This document shows positions 7,521-16,105 of a stretch of 64,000 nucleotides of DNA, piece after piece (the stretch's first letter is position 1; each line of letters begins with the position of its first letter). Source of the DNA: Pseudomonas sp. Tri1 (GTDB lineage Bacteria; Pseudomonadota; Gammaproteobacteria; Pseudomonadales; Pseudomonadaceae); NCBI RefSeq assembly GCF_017968885.1, contig NZ_CP072913.1, forward strand, positions 4,138,001 to 4,202,000. The letters run 5' to 3'. The position numbers were made by a program, and so were the translations under genes. The notes under the pieces are model-generated. The model saw only the letters and a list, made by a program, of their open reading frames with translations. It had not been told where the DNA came from and made no database searches.

Positions 7521-9599
7521 TCAGACCACCGCCACGCGTTGCGCCTTGCGGATGTCTTGGATGAAGCGTTCTGCCGGCAACGGGTGGCCCAGCAGATAAC
7601 CCTGCAGCGAATCGCAGCCCAGTTGGGTCAGGAAGTCTTGTTGCACATCGGTCTCTACGCCTTCGGCGACGATGCGCAGGCCCAGGGCCTGGCCGAGGGC
7701 GACGATGGCCGAGACAATGGCTGCGTCATCGCTGTCGTGCTCCAGGTCGCGCACGAAGCCGCGATCGATTTTCAGCTCGTTGGCCGGCAGGCGCTTGAGG
7801 TACATCAGGCTCGAATAGCCCGTGCCAAAGTCGTCGATGGACAGGTCAACCCCCATGTCCGAAAGCTGTTGCAGCACCGTCATGCTTGCGTCCGCATCGC
7901 TCATGGCGGTGGTTTCGGTGATTTCCAGGGTCAAACTGTTGGCCGGCAATTTATGGGTTTCCAACGCCTTGGCCACGCTCTGCACCAGGCCCGTATGGCA
8001 AAACTGCAAGGCCGACAGGTTCACCGCAATGCGCCAATCGGTATAACCGAGCACGTACCATTCGCGCATCTGGCGACAGGCCTCGTTCAGTACCCATTCG
8101 CCGATGGGAATGATCAGCCCGGTCTTTTCCGCCAGGTCGATAAAGGTGTCGGGCATCAACAGGCCCTGCGTCGGATGGTTCCAGCGCAACAACGCCTCGG
8201 CGCCGACCGGCCGGCCGTTGGCGGCGTCGAACTTGGGCTGGTAGTACAGGCTGAACTGCCGCTGCTCTACGGCGATGCGCAGGTCTTGCAACAACTGCAA
8301 TTGCTTGCGCGCGTTGCTGTTCATCGAGGCATCGAAAAAGCTGTAGCCGTTTTTGCCGGCGCCTTTGGCGTGGTACATCGCCGCGTCGGCATTCATCAGC
8401 AACTCATCGGCGCTTTGGCCGTTGCCTGGATACAACGCGATGCCGACACTGGCGGATATCTGCAGGTCGTGGTCGGCGACCCGGAAGGTGCGCGCGATCA
8501 ACCCGACCTGGCGTGCCGCCAGTCGCAAGGCATCGTCGGGCTCGGCCAGTTGCACCAGCAGCACGAACTCATCACCGCCGATCCGCGCCAGGGTGTCCTG
8601 GCTGCGCAGGTCTTCGCGCAGGCGCAGGGCCACGTCCCGCAACAACATATCGCCCATGTGGTGACCAAAGGCATCGTTGACCGGTTTGAAGCCATCCAGG
8701 TCGATGAACATCAAAGCGAAACAACCGCCCTGCTCTTGCACAAGGTGCATGGCCTGGTCGATACGATCGGCCAGCAGTACGCGGTTGGGCAACGCGGTGA
8801 GAGGGTCGTGCAGGGCCAATTGGGTCAGTTCCCGATTAGCCTGGGTCAACGATTGGGCCAGCTCTGCGGTACGGGCTTCCAGGCGCGCGTCGAGAATCGA
8901 GGTCAGCAAGGCAATGGCCAGCACCGCCAGGGTGGTGATCAGCACCAGGTTGTCCAGGCCCTTGCCGCTCAAGCCATCCAGGGAGCCGCAGAAGCTGCCC
9001 TCGTTGAACCGTGCCCCGGCCATGCCGGTGTAGTGCATGCCGACGATGGCGATGCCCATGACCACCGCGGCTCCAGCGCGAGCCATGCGCACATGGGGAG
9101 AATTGTGGCGCAGGCGAAAAGCGATCCACAGTGCCGCCGCCGACGCGCCAACGGCAATCACCAACGAAGCGCCGAACAGCGTCGGGTCATAGTCGATGCC
9201 CGGTTGCATCTGCAGCGCGGCCATGCCGGTGTAATGCATGGCACTGATGCCCGCGCCCATGATCAGCGCGCCAAACGCCAACTGCCAGGCCGGCAGCCGC
9301 GGCTGGCTGACCAGCCACAGGGCAAAACCGCAGGAAAGAATGGCGATCAGCAGCGACAGCGCGGTGATTCGCACGTCGTAGCCAAGCTCCACCGGCAAGG
9401 TGAACGCGAGCATGCCGATGAAATGCATGGACCAGACGCCCACGCCCATCGCCAATGCCCCTCCAGCCATCCATAAATGGGCCGCACGCCCCCGAGTGGT
9501 GGCGATACGCCCGGTCAGGTCCAGGGCTGTGTAGGACGCCAATACCGCTACAAACAGGGAAATAGAAACTAAGGCAGGGGAATAACTACCAATGAGCAT
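7521..9599 (-). CDS. MHYT-GGDEF-EAL cyclic-di-GMP protein
   Basis: 692 residues. The N-terminal membrane sensor (about 1-240) has seven helices and three MHYT-type motifs (SMHFIGM, AMHYTGM, GMHYTGM), thought to bind a metal and sense gases such as O2, CO or NO. A GGDEF domain follows (about 280-440) with an intact RIGGDEF active site, then an EAL domain (about 455-690) with AEALLRW, and the metal- and loop-6 segments ETTA and DDFGTGYSSL. Both cyclase and phosphodiesterase activities are therefore possible. The ATG at 9599 begins the first helix directly. It is convergent with alkC, 6 bases apart. Confidence 0.92.
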   Translation of the reverse strand: MLIGSYSPALVSISLFVAVLASYTALDLTGRIATTRGRAAHLWMAGGALAMGVGVWSMHFIGMLAFTLPVELGYDVRITALSLLIAILSCGFALWLVSQPRLPAWQLAFGALIMGAGISAMHYTGMAALQMQPGIDYDPTLFGASLVIAVGASAAALWIAFRLRHNSPHVRMARAGAAVVMGIAIVGMHYTGMAGARFNEGSFCGSLDGLSGKGLDNLVLITTLAVLAIALLTSILDARLEARTAELAQSLTQANRELTQLALHDPLTALPNRVLLADRIDQAMHLVQEQGGCFALMFIDLDGFKPVNDAFGHHMGDMLLRDVALRLREDLRSQDTLARIGGDEFVLLVQLAEPDDALRLAARQVGLIARTFRVADHDLQISASVGIALYPGNGQSADELLMNADAAMYHAKGAGKNGYSFFDASMNSNARKQLQLLQDLRIAVEQRQFSLYYQPKFDAANGRPVGAEALLRWNHPTQGLLMPDTFIDLAEKTGLIIPIGEWVLNEACRQMREWYVLGYTDWRIAVNLSALQFCHTGLVQSVAKALETHKLPANSLTLEITETTAMSDADASMTVLQQLSDMGVDLSIDDFGTGYSSLMYLKRLPANELKIDRGFVRDLEHDSDDAAIVSAIVALGQALGLRIVAEGVETDVQQDFLTQLGCDSLQGYLLGHPLPAERFIQDIRKAQRVAVV

Positions 9600-9783
9600 G
9601 GTTTTTTTCTCGATACTGCAAAGCCGAACTGCTTCCATGCCCGGTTGAAAGCCGGCGATTGTACGCAATCGTATCGCCGGCGCACGGGCCAAATGTCAAA
9701 AAGCCATCAAACCTGGAACATTTTCGACGAAAGACATTTTGCCCATTGGCAAAAGTGAAAACAGCTCTCACATCGTCCCAAGA

Positions 9784-9852
9784 GTCCACAAAAACCACGT
9801 CCGTCACAAATCCTCTGTGGGAGCGGGCTTGCTCGCGATAACGGTGTGTCAG
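9784..9852 (+). repeat. Upstream copy of a REPIN-containing tandem repeat
   Basis: About 70 bases starting GTCCACAAAAACC and running through a REP unit resemble 11089-11158 (GTCCACAAGAACC...), with one indel and roughly ten substitutions. The copies were adjacent before the IS110-family element separated them. Confidence 0.8.
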
Positions 9853-9899
9853 CCAACATCAATATCGACTGACCTGCCGTCTTCGCGAGCAAGCTCGCT
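9817..9899. repeat. REPIN interrupted by an insertion sequence
   Basis: Forward REP unit 9817-9838 and the first 17 bases of the reverse unit 9883-9899. The missing last five bases of the reverse unit (CCCAC) reappear at 11069-11073, on the far side of the IS110-family element. The intact pair would have been an ordinary REPIN of about 88 bases. Confidence 0.92.
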
Positions 9900-9914
9900 T
9901 GTATGTTTAGACTT

Positions 9915-10085
9915 GAAGGGGTGGGCGGGACTAAAAGCTCGATTCCGACTCTAGCCAGTACGGACCGTGGGAGACTTCTCGTTCCGCCCTTTCTACCTAA
10001 AGCGCCGATAAGGAATTCATCGGTAAAACCGACGATAGAGGCAAGCCAGCGCAAAGGTAGACCCCGACAAGCACCTAAACCCTAG
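9915..10085 (+). ncRNA. Candidate bridge RNA of the IS110-family element
   Basis: The non-coding left end carries the two-loop arrangement of IS110-type bridge RNAs. Target loop: AAGCTCG (9935-9941) equals the left target bases 9891-9897, and GTGGGAG (9967-9973) is the reverse complement of the right target CTCCCAC. Between them is a hairpin, TCCG/CGGA plus ACT/AGT with a bulged A (9944-9964). Donor loop: ATAGAG (10035-10040) resembles the right end of the element (ATAGAA before the core), and ACAAG (10067-10071) is complementary to the left end CTTGT. Exact RNA ends are not visible. The target-loop matches are strong; the donor-loop matches are shorter. Confidence 0.75.
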
Positions 10086-10100
10086 CTCCGAGGATTCGTC

Positions 10101-11063
10101 ATGACAATCCTTAACTCACCAACGGTTATTGGTATCGATGTAGCGAAGGCCGAAATCGTCGTTTACCGCGAAGACCTGAAAATCACTCAAGCCATCGCCA
10201 ACAATCGAGAAGCTCTTGGCCGGTGGCTCAAAACGCTACCAGCCCAAAGCTCGATTGCGCTGGAAGCCACCAGTTTTTATCACCTGGACACAGCTGAGCT
10301 GGCCCATGGAATGGGGTTTCATGTTTACGTTGTGGATCCTTATCGGGTGGCCCATTACCGTGAAAGTATTGGGCTGCGGGCTAAAACTGATCCTTGTGAT
10401 GCGCGTTTGCTGGCTCGTTATCTAACGAACGAGCAAGCAAGGCTGCGTATCTGGAGCCCACCTCCAGAAGCCTACAAAGTGTTAAAAAACCTGCTTAGAA
10501 AACGTGCGGCACTCATCAAGGCCCGCGTCAGTATCGTGCTGAGTTTTTCGAACGAACCGTGCCTAAAGGACATCTTGGCCCGGCAGTTGGAGGTCTTCAA
10601 AGAGTCCGATCAGGCCATTCAGAAGCTAATGCGTGAGGCCAGCCAAGCGGTAGGGATCACTGAAAACATCAACCGCTGCAAAGCCATTGAAGGGATTGGT
10701 GAACTGACGGCCATTGGCTTGGCGACCGCATTCATGCGCGGTCACTTTGTCAGTGGCGATGCATTCATTGCTTTCTTGGGGATGGATTTGCGTCCAAAAG
10801 ACTCAGGGAAGAAGCACAGTCCTCGTCACTTGAGCAAAAAAGGGGACGGGGAGCTACGACGCCTGGCGCACAACGCCGCGATGGCGGCCTGTCGGTCTCC
10901 TGCCTGGAAACCTTACTATGAGGCCTTCTTGGCACGAGGCCTGGCCAGAACTCAGGCCTTGGTTATCCTCGCCCGCAAGTTGTGTCGGGTAGCATTCGCC
11001 CTGATGAAAAATCAGAGCGAATACCAACCAAATTCACGGTTGCAGGGTTCCCCTGCAACATAG
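10101..11063 (+). CDS. IS110-family transposase (bridge-RNA-guided recombinase)
   Basis: 320 residues, apparently intact. The N-terminal RuvC-like DEDD domain shows GIDVAKAEI (first Asp), ALEATSFYH (Glu) and the KTDPCDARLLARYL segment with the last acidic pair. The C-terminal Tnp_20 domain follows a coiled-coil stretch and includes EGIGELTAIGLATAF and FLGMDLRPKDSGKKHSPRHLSKKGDGELRR, the region carrying the nucleophilic serine. Together with the upstream leader it should catalyse excision as a circle and insertion at RNA-specified sites. The leader upstream, rather than a long right end, places it in the IS110 rather than the IS1111 group. Confidence 0.93.
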   Translation: MTILNSPTVIGIDVAKAEIVVYREDLKITQAIANNREALGRWLKTLPAQSSIALEATSFYHLDTAELAHGMGFHVYVVDPYRVAHYRESIGLRAKTDPCDARLLARYLTNEQARLRIWSPPPEAYKVLKNLLRKRAALIKARVSIVLSFSNEPCLKDILARQLEVFKESDQAIQKLMREASQAVGITENINRCKAIEGIGELTAIGLATAFMRGHFVSGDAFIAFLGMDLRPKDSGKKHSPRHLSKKGDGELRRLAHNAAMAACRSPAWKPYYEAFLARGLARTQALVILARKLCRVAFALMKNQSEYQPNSRLQGSPAT

Positions 11064-11088
11064 AATCTCCCACATTTTTTTCCAGGGT

Positions 11089-11158
11089 GTCCACAAGAAC
11101 CATGTCCGTCGCCAGTCCCTCTGTGGGAGCGAGCTTGCTCGCGATAGCGGTGTGTCAG
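11089..11158 (+). repeat. Downstream copy of the tandem repeat, with REP unit 11123-11144
   Basis: Second copy of the repeat described at 9784-9852; it contains a perfect forward REP unit at 11123-11144 followed by ATAGCGGTGTGTCAG. It has no matching reverse unit before the next gene, so this copy is a truncated REPIN. Confidence 0.82.
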
Positions 11159-11239
11159 TGCGCGAAAATTCCGGATCCAAAAAACCCAACTCGAACCGTT
11201 CGGCTAATATCGAAGCACCACTTCAAGGAGGATTTATCC

Positions 11240-11893
11240 ATGCCTGCTCCAGCCACCCGGGCTTCGACCACTGCCCTATTGGTGATCGACGTACAGAACG
11301 ACTTCATCCCCGGCGGCCAGTTGGCCGTGCCGGGGGGCGATGAGATCGTGCCGTTGATCAACCAACTGGGCCGTTCATTCAAACAGGTCATCCTCGCCCA
11401 GGACTGGCACCCGACCAAGCATGCGTCGTTTGCTTCCAGCCATCCAGGCAAGCAACCCTTCGACATCGTCCAATTGCCATACGGCGAGCAGAAACTCTGG
11501 CCCGACCACTGCATCCAGGGCAGCCGAGGCGCCGAATTCCACCCGATGCTGGAACTGACCCACGCCCAACTGATCATTCGCAAGGGCTGCAACCCGGACA
11601 TCGACAGTTATTCGGCCTTCATGGAAGCCGACCGCCAGACCACGACCGGGTTGGCAGGTTACCTGAAGGAGCGCGGTATCGACACGGTATACCTGGTAGG
11701 CCTGGCCCTGGATTTTTGTGTCATGTTCTCGGCGCTGGATGCCCGGGCGGCGGGGTTCAATGCCATTGTGCTGCTCGACGCCTGCCGGGGCATCGATAGC
11801 GAAGGCTCGATGGACACCGCGATCCGCAGAATGCAGACCGCGGGGGTGGAGTTGGTTCAATCCACAGCGATAACCGGCCGGTCCTTTGCCTGA
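11240..11893 (+). CDS. pncA: Nicotinamidase/pyrazinamidase
   Basis: 217 residues, isochorismatase-like hydrolase fold. It hydrolyses nicotinamide to nicotinate in NAD salvage. Visible elements are LLVIDVQNDFIPGG (catalytic Asp), the metal site DWHP..H, the lysine segment IRKGCNPDIDSYSAF and the nucleophile region VYLVGLALDFCVMFSALDA with the Cys. The ATG at 11240 has a strong AAGGAGG about 9 bases upstream, so earlier in-frame codons are rejected. The DUF1345 gene follows 41 bases later on the same strand. Confidence 0.93.
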   Translation: MPAPATRASTTALLVIDVQNDFIPGGQLAVPGGDEIVPLINQLGRSFKQVILAQDWHPTKHASFASSHPGKQPFDIVQLPYGEQKLWPDHCIQGSRGAEFHPMLELTHAQLIIRKGCNPDIDSYSAFMEADRQTTTGLAGYLKERGIDTVYLVGLALDFCVMFSALDARAAGFNAIVLLDACRGIDSEGSMDTAIRRMQTAGVELVQSTAITGRSFA

Positions 11894-11934
11894 TGGCTCA
11901 TACTCAGCGGCCCCTTTTCGAACAGTGAGCCTCC

Positions 11935-12576
11935 ATGCCTTTCCTCGCCCGCACCCACCCGCGTCTTTCCAGCGCCACGGTCCTTGGCCTGGCGGTGGGC
12001 CTGCTGGTTCCCGTGGACTCGATCATCAGCAAAATCCTGATCGGTTGGAACACCGGGGTCTGGACCTACCTGGTGCTGATGTCTTGGCTGACCGTGCGGG
12101 CCAAGGCGCCGGACGTCAAGCGTATCGCCGAGATCGAAGACGAAAACGCCGGGTTGGTCCTGCTGGTCGTCTGCATCGCGGCATTGGCCAGCCTGGCGAC
12201 CATCACCTTCGAACTGGCGGGCAGCCGCGATCTGCAAACCGCTGGCAAGCTGCTGCACTACGGCTTCACGGCGATGACCGTGATCGGTTCCTGGTTACTG
12301 ATCGGCGTGATCTTCAGCGTTCACTATGCGCGGTTGTATTACACCTGGGAGGGCAAGGAGCCAGCGCTGCGATTTGCCGAAGGGCTGACCACGCCCAACT
12401 ATTGGGATTTCCTGTATTTCTCGTTCACCATCGGGGTCGCGGTGCAGACCTCGGACGTGGGCGTTGCCACGCGACAGTTACGCAAGATCGTGCTCGCGCA
12501 ATCGTTGATCGGGTTTGTGTTCAATACGGCGATTCTGGGGTTTTCAATCAATATTGCGGCGGGGTTGTTCGGGTGA
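11935..12576 (+). CDS. DUF1345 family inner-membrane protein
   Basis: 213 residues with about five hydrophobic segments. The pattern [24 protein letters not shown], which resembles a potassium-channel-like pore region, is the hallmark of the DUF1345 family. No function is established for the family. The gene follows pncA on the same strand and may be co-transcribed. No terminator is evident between them. Confidence 0.8.
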   Translation: MPFLARTHPRLSSATVLGLAVGLLVPVDSIISKILIGWNTGVWTYLVLMSWLTVRAKAPDVKRIAEIEDENAGLVLLVVCIAALASLATITFELAGSRDLQTAGKLLHYGFTAMTVIGSWLLIGVIFSVHYARLYYTWEGKEPALRFAEGLTTPNYWDFLYFSFTIGVAVQTSDVGVATRQLRKIVLAQSLIGFVFNTAILGFSINIAAGLFG

Positions 12577-12660
12577 GATCCATTGGGGCCGCTTCGCGGC
12601 CCAGCGCGAGCAAGCTCCCTCGCCACAGAGTCAGCTTCAAGCGACACAGGGTGAACAATT

Positions 12661-13962
12661 TCAGGACGGTGTTGGCAGCCACAACCTGAAGCGCGCCCCG
12701 CCCAGCGGCGAGGCTTCGACCGTCAGGGTGCCGCCCTGGGCTTCCAGGGCGCGGCGGCTGATGGCCAGGCCCAGGCCAAAACCGCCCGTGGCGCGGTCAC
12801 GACTGCGGTCCAGGCGGTAGAACGGTTCGAACACGCGCTCGCGTTCGCTGTCGGGAATCCCGATGCCGTCGTCGTCGACCCAGATTTCGCAGCCGTGATC
12901 ACTGACCAGCACCCCAACCTGGATCCGCCTCTCGCAATACCGCATGGCATTGCGCAGCAGGTTCTGCAATGCCCGTGCAGTCAGACGCGGGTCCAGCACG
13001 AAACGCTCCAGCGTGCCATGCAACAGCACATCGATCACCACGTCCGGCGCCGCCAGGTCCTCGTCGACGCTGCCCAGGATACTGTCGATGAATTCGTCCA
13101 AAGGCACTTCGACCCGCTCGGGTAGACGCTCAGGGTTCTGCAAACGGCTGTAGGACAGCAACTCCAGCACCAACTCATCCAATTCGCGGATGTGTGCCAC
13201 CAACCCTTGCAGGCGTTCGCGACTGGCCGGCGGCAGATCATCGGACAGGGCCAGGGCCAGGCCGAAGTCGAGCCGGGTCAATGGTGTGCGCAGTTCGTGG
13301 GACACCGCGTTGAGCAGATCGCGCTGCTGGTTGAGCAGGCTCTCGATGTCGCCGGCCATCGTATCGAACACATGGGCCAGGCTGCCGATATTCGAGCTGG
13401 AGGCGATGTGCGTGCGTTCGCTCAAATGGCCCTTGCCGAAGCGCTCTGCGGTGCTTCTGAGGCGTTCCAGATCGCGCCAGTGCGGTCGTAGCCAAAGCAG
13501 CAGGCAGGCGAGCATCGTCGCGCCGATCAGGACGTTGATGCTCCAGTACAGCCAACTGACGTCCGCCGGGTCCGGAGGCACGATCATCTTGACCGCCGTG
13601 TGCTCATCCAGCGGCGCGGCCGTCAGGGTGCGCCAAGCCCATTCCCCCAGGCGCACCACGTTCTCACCGCGTTTGAGACGGGCCTGTTCGTCGGGGCTGA
13701 AATCCTTATCCTCGACGGCGGCCAGTTCGATGCGCAACGGCTCGAACTCCTTGTCCATCTGCGCCGCCAGCGCCGGCCACTGCGCGCTGGGCACGGCGCG
13801 AAACTGCTTGACCATCAAGGTTTGCAGGCCACGGGAGTGATCGAGGTTGTAAGTCACAAAGCGCTCATGGAACAGGCGAATCACCAGTTCCGGCATCAGG
13901 TAGATCGCCGCGCTGTAGGACACGATGGTGACCAGGTAGAGACGAATCAGCAGCTTCCACAT
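12661..13962 (-). CDS. RstB-like sensor histidine kinase
   Basis: 433 residues. One membrane helix near residues 5-25 and another near 140-162 enclose a periplasmic sensor region; a HAMP-like linker follows. The dimerisation and phosphoacceptor box is LLNAVSHELRTPLTRLDFGLAL, and the ATPase domain shows the N box (LLRNAMRYC), WVDDDGIGIP and GGFGLGLAIS. It starts 3 bases after the stop of the partner response regulator, so the two form one operon. The pair resembles E. coli RstBA. The divergently encoded RND pump (14934-19204) is an obvious candidate target. Confidence 0.88.
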   Translation of the reverse strand: MWKLLIRLYLVTIVSYSAAIYLMPELVIRLFHERFVTYNLDHSRGLQTLMVKQFRAVPSAQWPALAAQMDKEFEPLRIELAAVEDKDFSPDEQARLKRGENVVRLGEWAWRTLTAAPLDEHTAVKMIVPPDPADVSWLYWSINVLIGATMLACLLLWLRPHWRDLERLRSTAERFGKGHLSERTHIASSSNIGSLAHVFDTMAGDIESLLNQQRDLLNAVSHELRTPLTRLDFGLALALSDDLPPASRERLQGLVAHIRELDELVLELLSYSRLQNPERLPERVEVPLDEFIDSILGSVDEDLAAPDVVIDVLLHGTLERFVLDPRLTARALQNLLRNAMRYCERRIQVGVLVSDHGCEIWVDDDGIGIPDSERERVFEPFYRLDRSRDRATGGFGLGLAISRRALEAQGGTLTVEASPLGGARFRLWLPTPS

Positions 13963-13965
13963 CGC

Positions 13966-14667
13966 TCAGCATTCCCACTCGGAACGGCTGAACAGATAGC
14001 CCTTGCCCCACACCGTCTTGATCTTGCGCGCTTCGCCGGCGTTATCGTCGAACTTGCGCCGCAGCTTGGAAATCGCCACGTCCACCGAGCGGTCGGTGCC
14101 GTTGAATTCGATGCCCCGCAGGCGTTGCAGGATCTGGTCGCGGCTCAGCACTTCGCCGGAATGCCGGGCCAGCACCACCAGCAGGTTGTATTCGCCGCTG
14201 GACAACTCCACCGGCTGCCCGCGCCAGGTCACGGTGCGCTCGGACAGGTCGATGCACAGGTTGCCCATGAGGATGCGGTCATTGGCCGTCTGCGGTTCGC
14301 TCAGGCTGCTGCGCCGCAACAGGGTGCGCACCCGTGCCAGCAGCACCCGGGGCTCGCAAGGCTTGGTGACGTAGTCGTCGGCGCCCATCTCCAGGCCCAG
14401 CACCTGGTCGTGGCTGTCGTCCCGGGCGGTGAGCATCAGGATCGGCAGGGTCGCCGAATCGGCCCGCAGCAAACGGCAGACCTGCAAACCGTCCAGCCCC
14501 GGCAGCATCAAGTCGAGGATCACCAGGTCCGGCGGATCGACCCGGGCCCGCTCGCGCACATGATCGCCACGGCTGAGCACACTGACCTGATAGCCGTTGC
14601 GTTCCAGGTAACTGGCGATCAGTTCAGAGAGTGCGGAATCGTCTTCCACCAGGAGGATGTTGGGCAT
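13966..14667 (-). CDS. RstA-like OmpR-family response regulator
   Basis: 233 residues. The receiver domain (1-115) has the acidic pair EDD, phosphoacceptor Asp in LVILDLMLPGLDG, and Lys in YVTKPCEP. The C-terminal winged helix closely follows RstA, including LRGIEFNGTDRSVDVAISKLRRKFDDN and IKTVWGKGYLF. The ATG at 14667 is chosen because the receiver fold starts at once; the longer frame upstream only translates REP sequence. The kinase gene follows in the same operon. A REP pair and the promoter region separate it from the divergent RND pump genes. Confidence 0.9.
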   Translation of the reverse strand: MPNILLVEDDSALSELIASYLERNGYQVSVLSRGDHVRERARVDPPDLVILDLMLPGLDGLQVCRLLRADSATLPILMLTARDDSHDQVLGLEMGADDYVTKPCEPRVLLARVRTLLRRSSLSEPQTANDRILMGNLCIDLSERTVTWRGQPVELSSGEYNLLVVLARHSGEVLSRDQILQRLRGIEFNGTDRSVDVAISKLRRKFDDNAGEARKIKTVWGKGYLFSRSEWEC

Positions 14668-14708
14668 GGGTGTTTCCAGAAAGTGCTGGGGCGCCTGGCA
14701 GGACCTCC

Positions 14709-14770
14709 TCGCGAGCAAGCTCGCTCCCACAGGATTCGCGTGACCGTTGTGGGAGCGAGCTTGCTCGCGA
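14709..14770. repeat. REP pair between regulator and RND pump
   Basis: Reverse unit 14709-14730 and forward unit 14749-14770, only 18 bases apart, in the divergent intergenic region. The arrangement is reverse-then-forward with a very short spacer. Confidence 0.9.
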
Positions 14771-14933
14771 TAGCGGTATCCCAAGCACAGAAATTCTCAA
14801 GCTGCCAAGGATATACGCCCTCACCCACCCACGAGCAAACCCCTTACACAATTTCACATACCCCCTACAAAGCTTTACCGTTGTCGACGCTCGCCCCCCG
14901 TAGCATGGCAACGCTCATTATTGGGGAAGCACC

Positions 14934-16091
14934 ATGCCAAGAAACCTTTTCGCCACCCTGGGCCTGCTGCTCGGGGCGCTGCTGTTGAGCGCCTGCGATT
15001 CATCCTCAGGCCCCAAGGATGAAACGCCGCTGGTCTCCGTGGCCGTCGAGACCATCGAGGCCCGGCCGCTGTCCATCAGCAGCGAACTGAGCGGGCGCAT
15101 TGCCGCGCCGCGAATCGCCGAAGTCCGCGCGCGGGTGCCCGGTGTGGTGTTGCAGCGGCTCTTTCGCGAAGGCAGCGATGTGAAAAAAGGCGATGTGCTG
15201 TTTCGCATCGACCCGGCGCCATTCAAGGCCGACCTGGACAGCGCCGAAGCGGCACTGCGCAAAGCCGAGGCCAACTTATTCCAGGCCCGCTTGCAGGAGC
15301 GGCGTTACTCGCAACTGGTCGACGGCAACGCCATCAGTGGCCAGGACTACGACAACGCCCGCGCCGCCGTGCGCCAGAGCGCCGCCGATGTCGCCGCCAA
15401 CAAAGCCGCCGTGGAACGGGCCCGGCTGAACCTGGGTTATGCCACCGTCACGGCACCGATCGCCGGGCGCATCGGCCGGGCACTGGTGACCGAAGGCGCC
15501 CTGGTGGGGCAGAACGAAACCACGCCGCTGGCCCTGATCCAGCAATTGAACCCGATCCATGCCGACCTCACGCAATCGACCCGCGAGCTCAACGAGCTGC
15601 GCCGTGCCCTGCGCTCCGGGCAGTTGGAGAAGGTCGGCCAGGACCAGGCAAAAGCCACGTTGATCCAGGATGACGGCAGCCTCTACCCGTTACCGGGCAA
15701 ACTGCTGTTCACCGACATCAGCGTCGACCCGGGCACTGGCCAGATCACCCTGCGCAGCGAGTTTCCCAACCCCGACCTCGACCTGCTGCCGGGCAGCTTC
15801 GTGCGCGTGCGCCTGGAGCAGGCCTTCGACCGGCAAGGCATCAGCGTGCCGCAACGGGCGATCCAGCGTGACAGCTCCGGCGTAGCCCAGGTATTGCTGC
15901 TCGACGGGCAGCAGCAGGTTCACGTGCAACCGGTGGAGCTGGGCGCCGTGCAAAACGACCGCTGGATCGTCACCCATGGCCTCAAGCCCGGCGACCGCAT
16001 CGTCGTGCAAGGCCTGCAACACGCCCGGCCCGGTGAAAAAGTCCGGATCGACGATTCCCCTCTTCCACTTGCCCAGGTACCTGGTCAGTAA
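14934..16091 (+). CDS. RND efflux pump periplasmic adaptor (MexA/AcrA family lipoprotein)
   Basis: 385 residues. A lipoprotein signal ends in LLLSAC (Cys21), so the mature protein is lipid-anchored on the periplasmic side. The body has the adaptor layout: lipoyl half-motifs (VRARVPGVVLQRLFREGSDVKKGDVLFRID and YATVTAPIAGRIG) flanking an alpha-helical hairpin, followed by beta-barrel and membrane-proximal domains. The RND pump gene follows 14 bases after the stop. No outer-membrane channel gene accompanies them, so an unlinked OprM-type channel must complete the complex. It is divergent from the RstAB-like system. Confidence 0.92.
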   Translation: MPRNLFATLGLLLGALLLSACDSSSGPKDETPLVSVAVETIEARPLSISSELSGRIAAPRIAEVRARVPGVVLQRLFREGSDVKKGDVLFRIDPAPFKADLDSAEAALRKAEANLFQARLQERRYSQLVDGNAISGQDYDNARAAVRQSAADVAANKAAVERARLNLGYATVTAPIAGRIGRALVTEGALVGQNETTPLALIQQLNPIHADLTQSTRELNELRRALRSGQLEKVGQDQAKATLIQDDGSLYPLPGKLLFTDISVDPGTGQITLRSEFPNPDLDLLPGSFVRVRLEQAFDRQGISVPQRAIQRDSSGVAQVLLLDGQQQVHVQPVELGAVQNDRWIVTHGLKPGDRIVVQGLQHARPGEKVRIDDSPLPLAQVPGQ

Positions 16092-16105
16092 GCAGGACGT
16101 TTGCC

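Larger units (their letters stand above)
9900..11068 (+). mobile_element. IS110-family insertion sequence inside a REP unit
   Basis: Ends are inferred from the split REP unit: the sequence ...AAGCTCGCT at 9891-9899 should continue with CCCAC, which appears at 11069-11073. A CT dinucleotide stands at both junctions (9898-9899 and 11067-11068), matching the CT core known for IS621. The element is about 1,169 bases, with a 200-base non-coding left end, one 320-codon transposase gene and almost no right end (5 bases after the stop). There are no terminal inverted repeats or longer target duplications, as expected for IS110. Confidence 0.9.

Noticed and set aside
7539..9476. Long open frame (645 codons) antisense to the MHYT-GGDEF-EAL gene
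   Set aside because: Product is Gln/His/Arg-rich low-complexity text typical of the complement of GC-rich coding DNA; the minus-strand frame has all domain motifs.
12604..12626. REP unit after the DUF1345 gene
   Set aside because: GCGAGCAAGCTCCCTCGCCACA keeps only half of the palindrome; treated as a decayed remnant.
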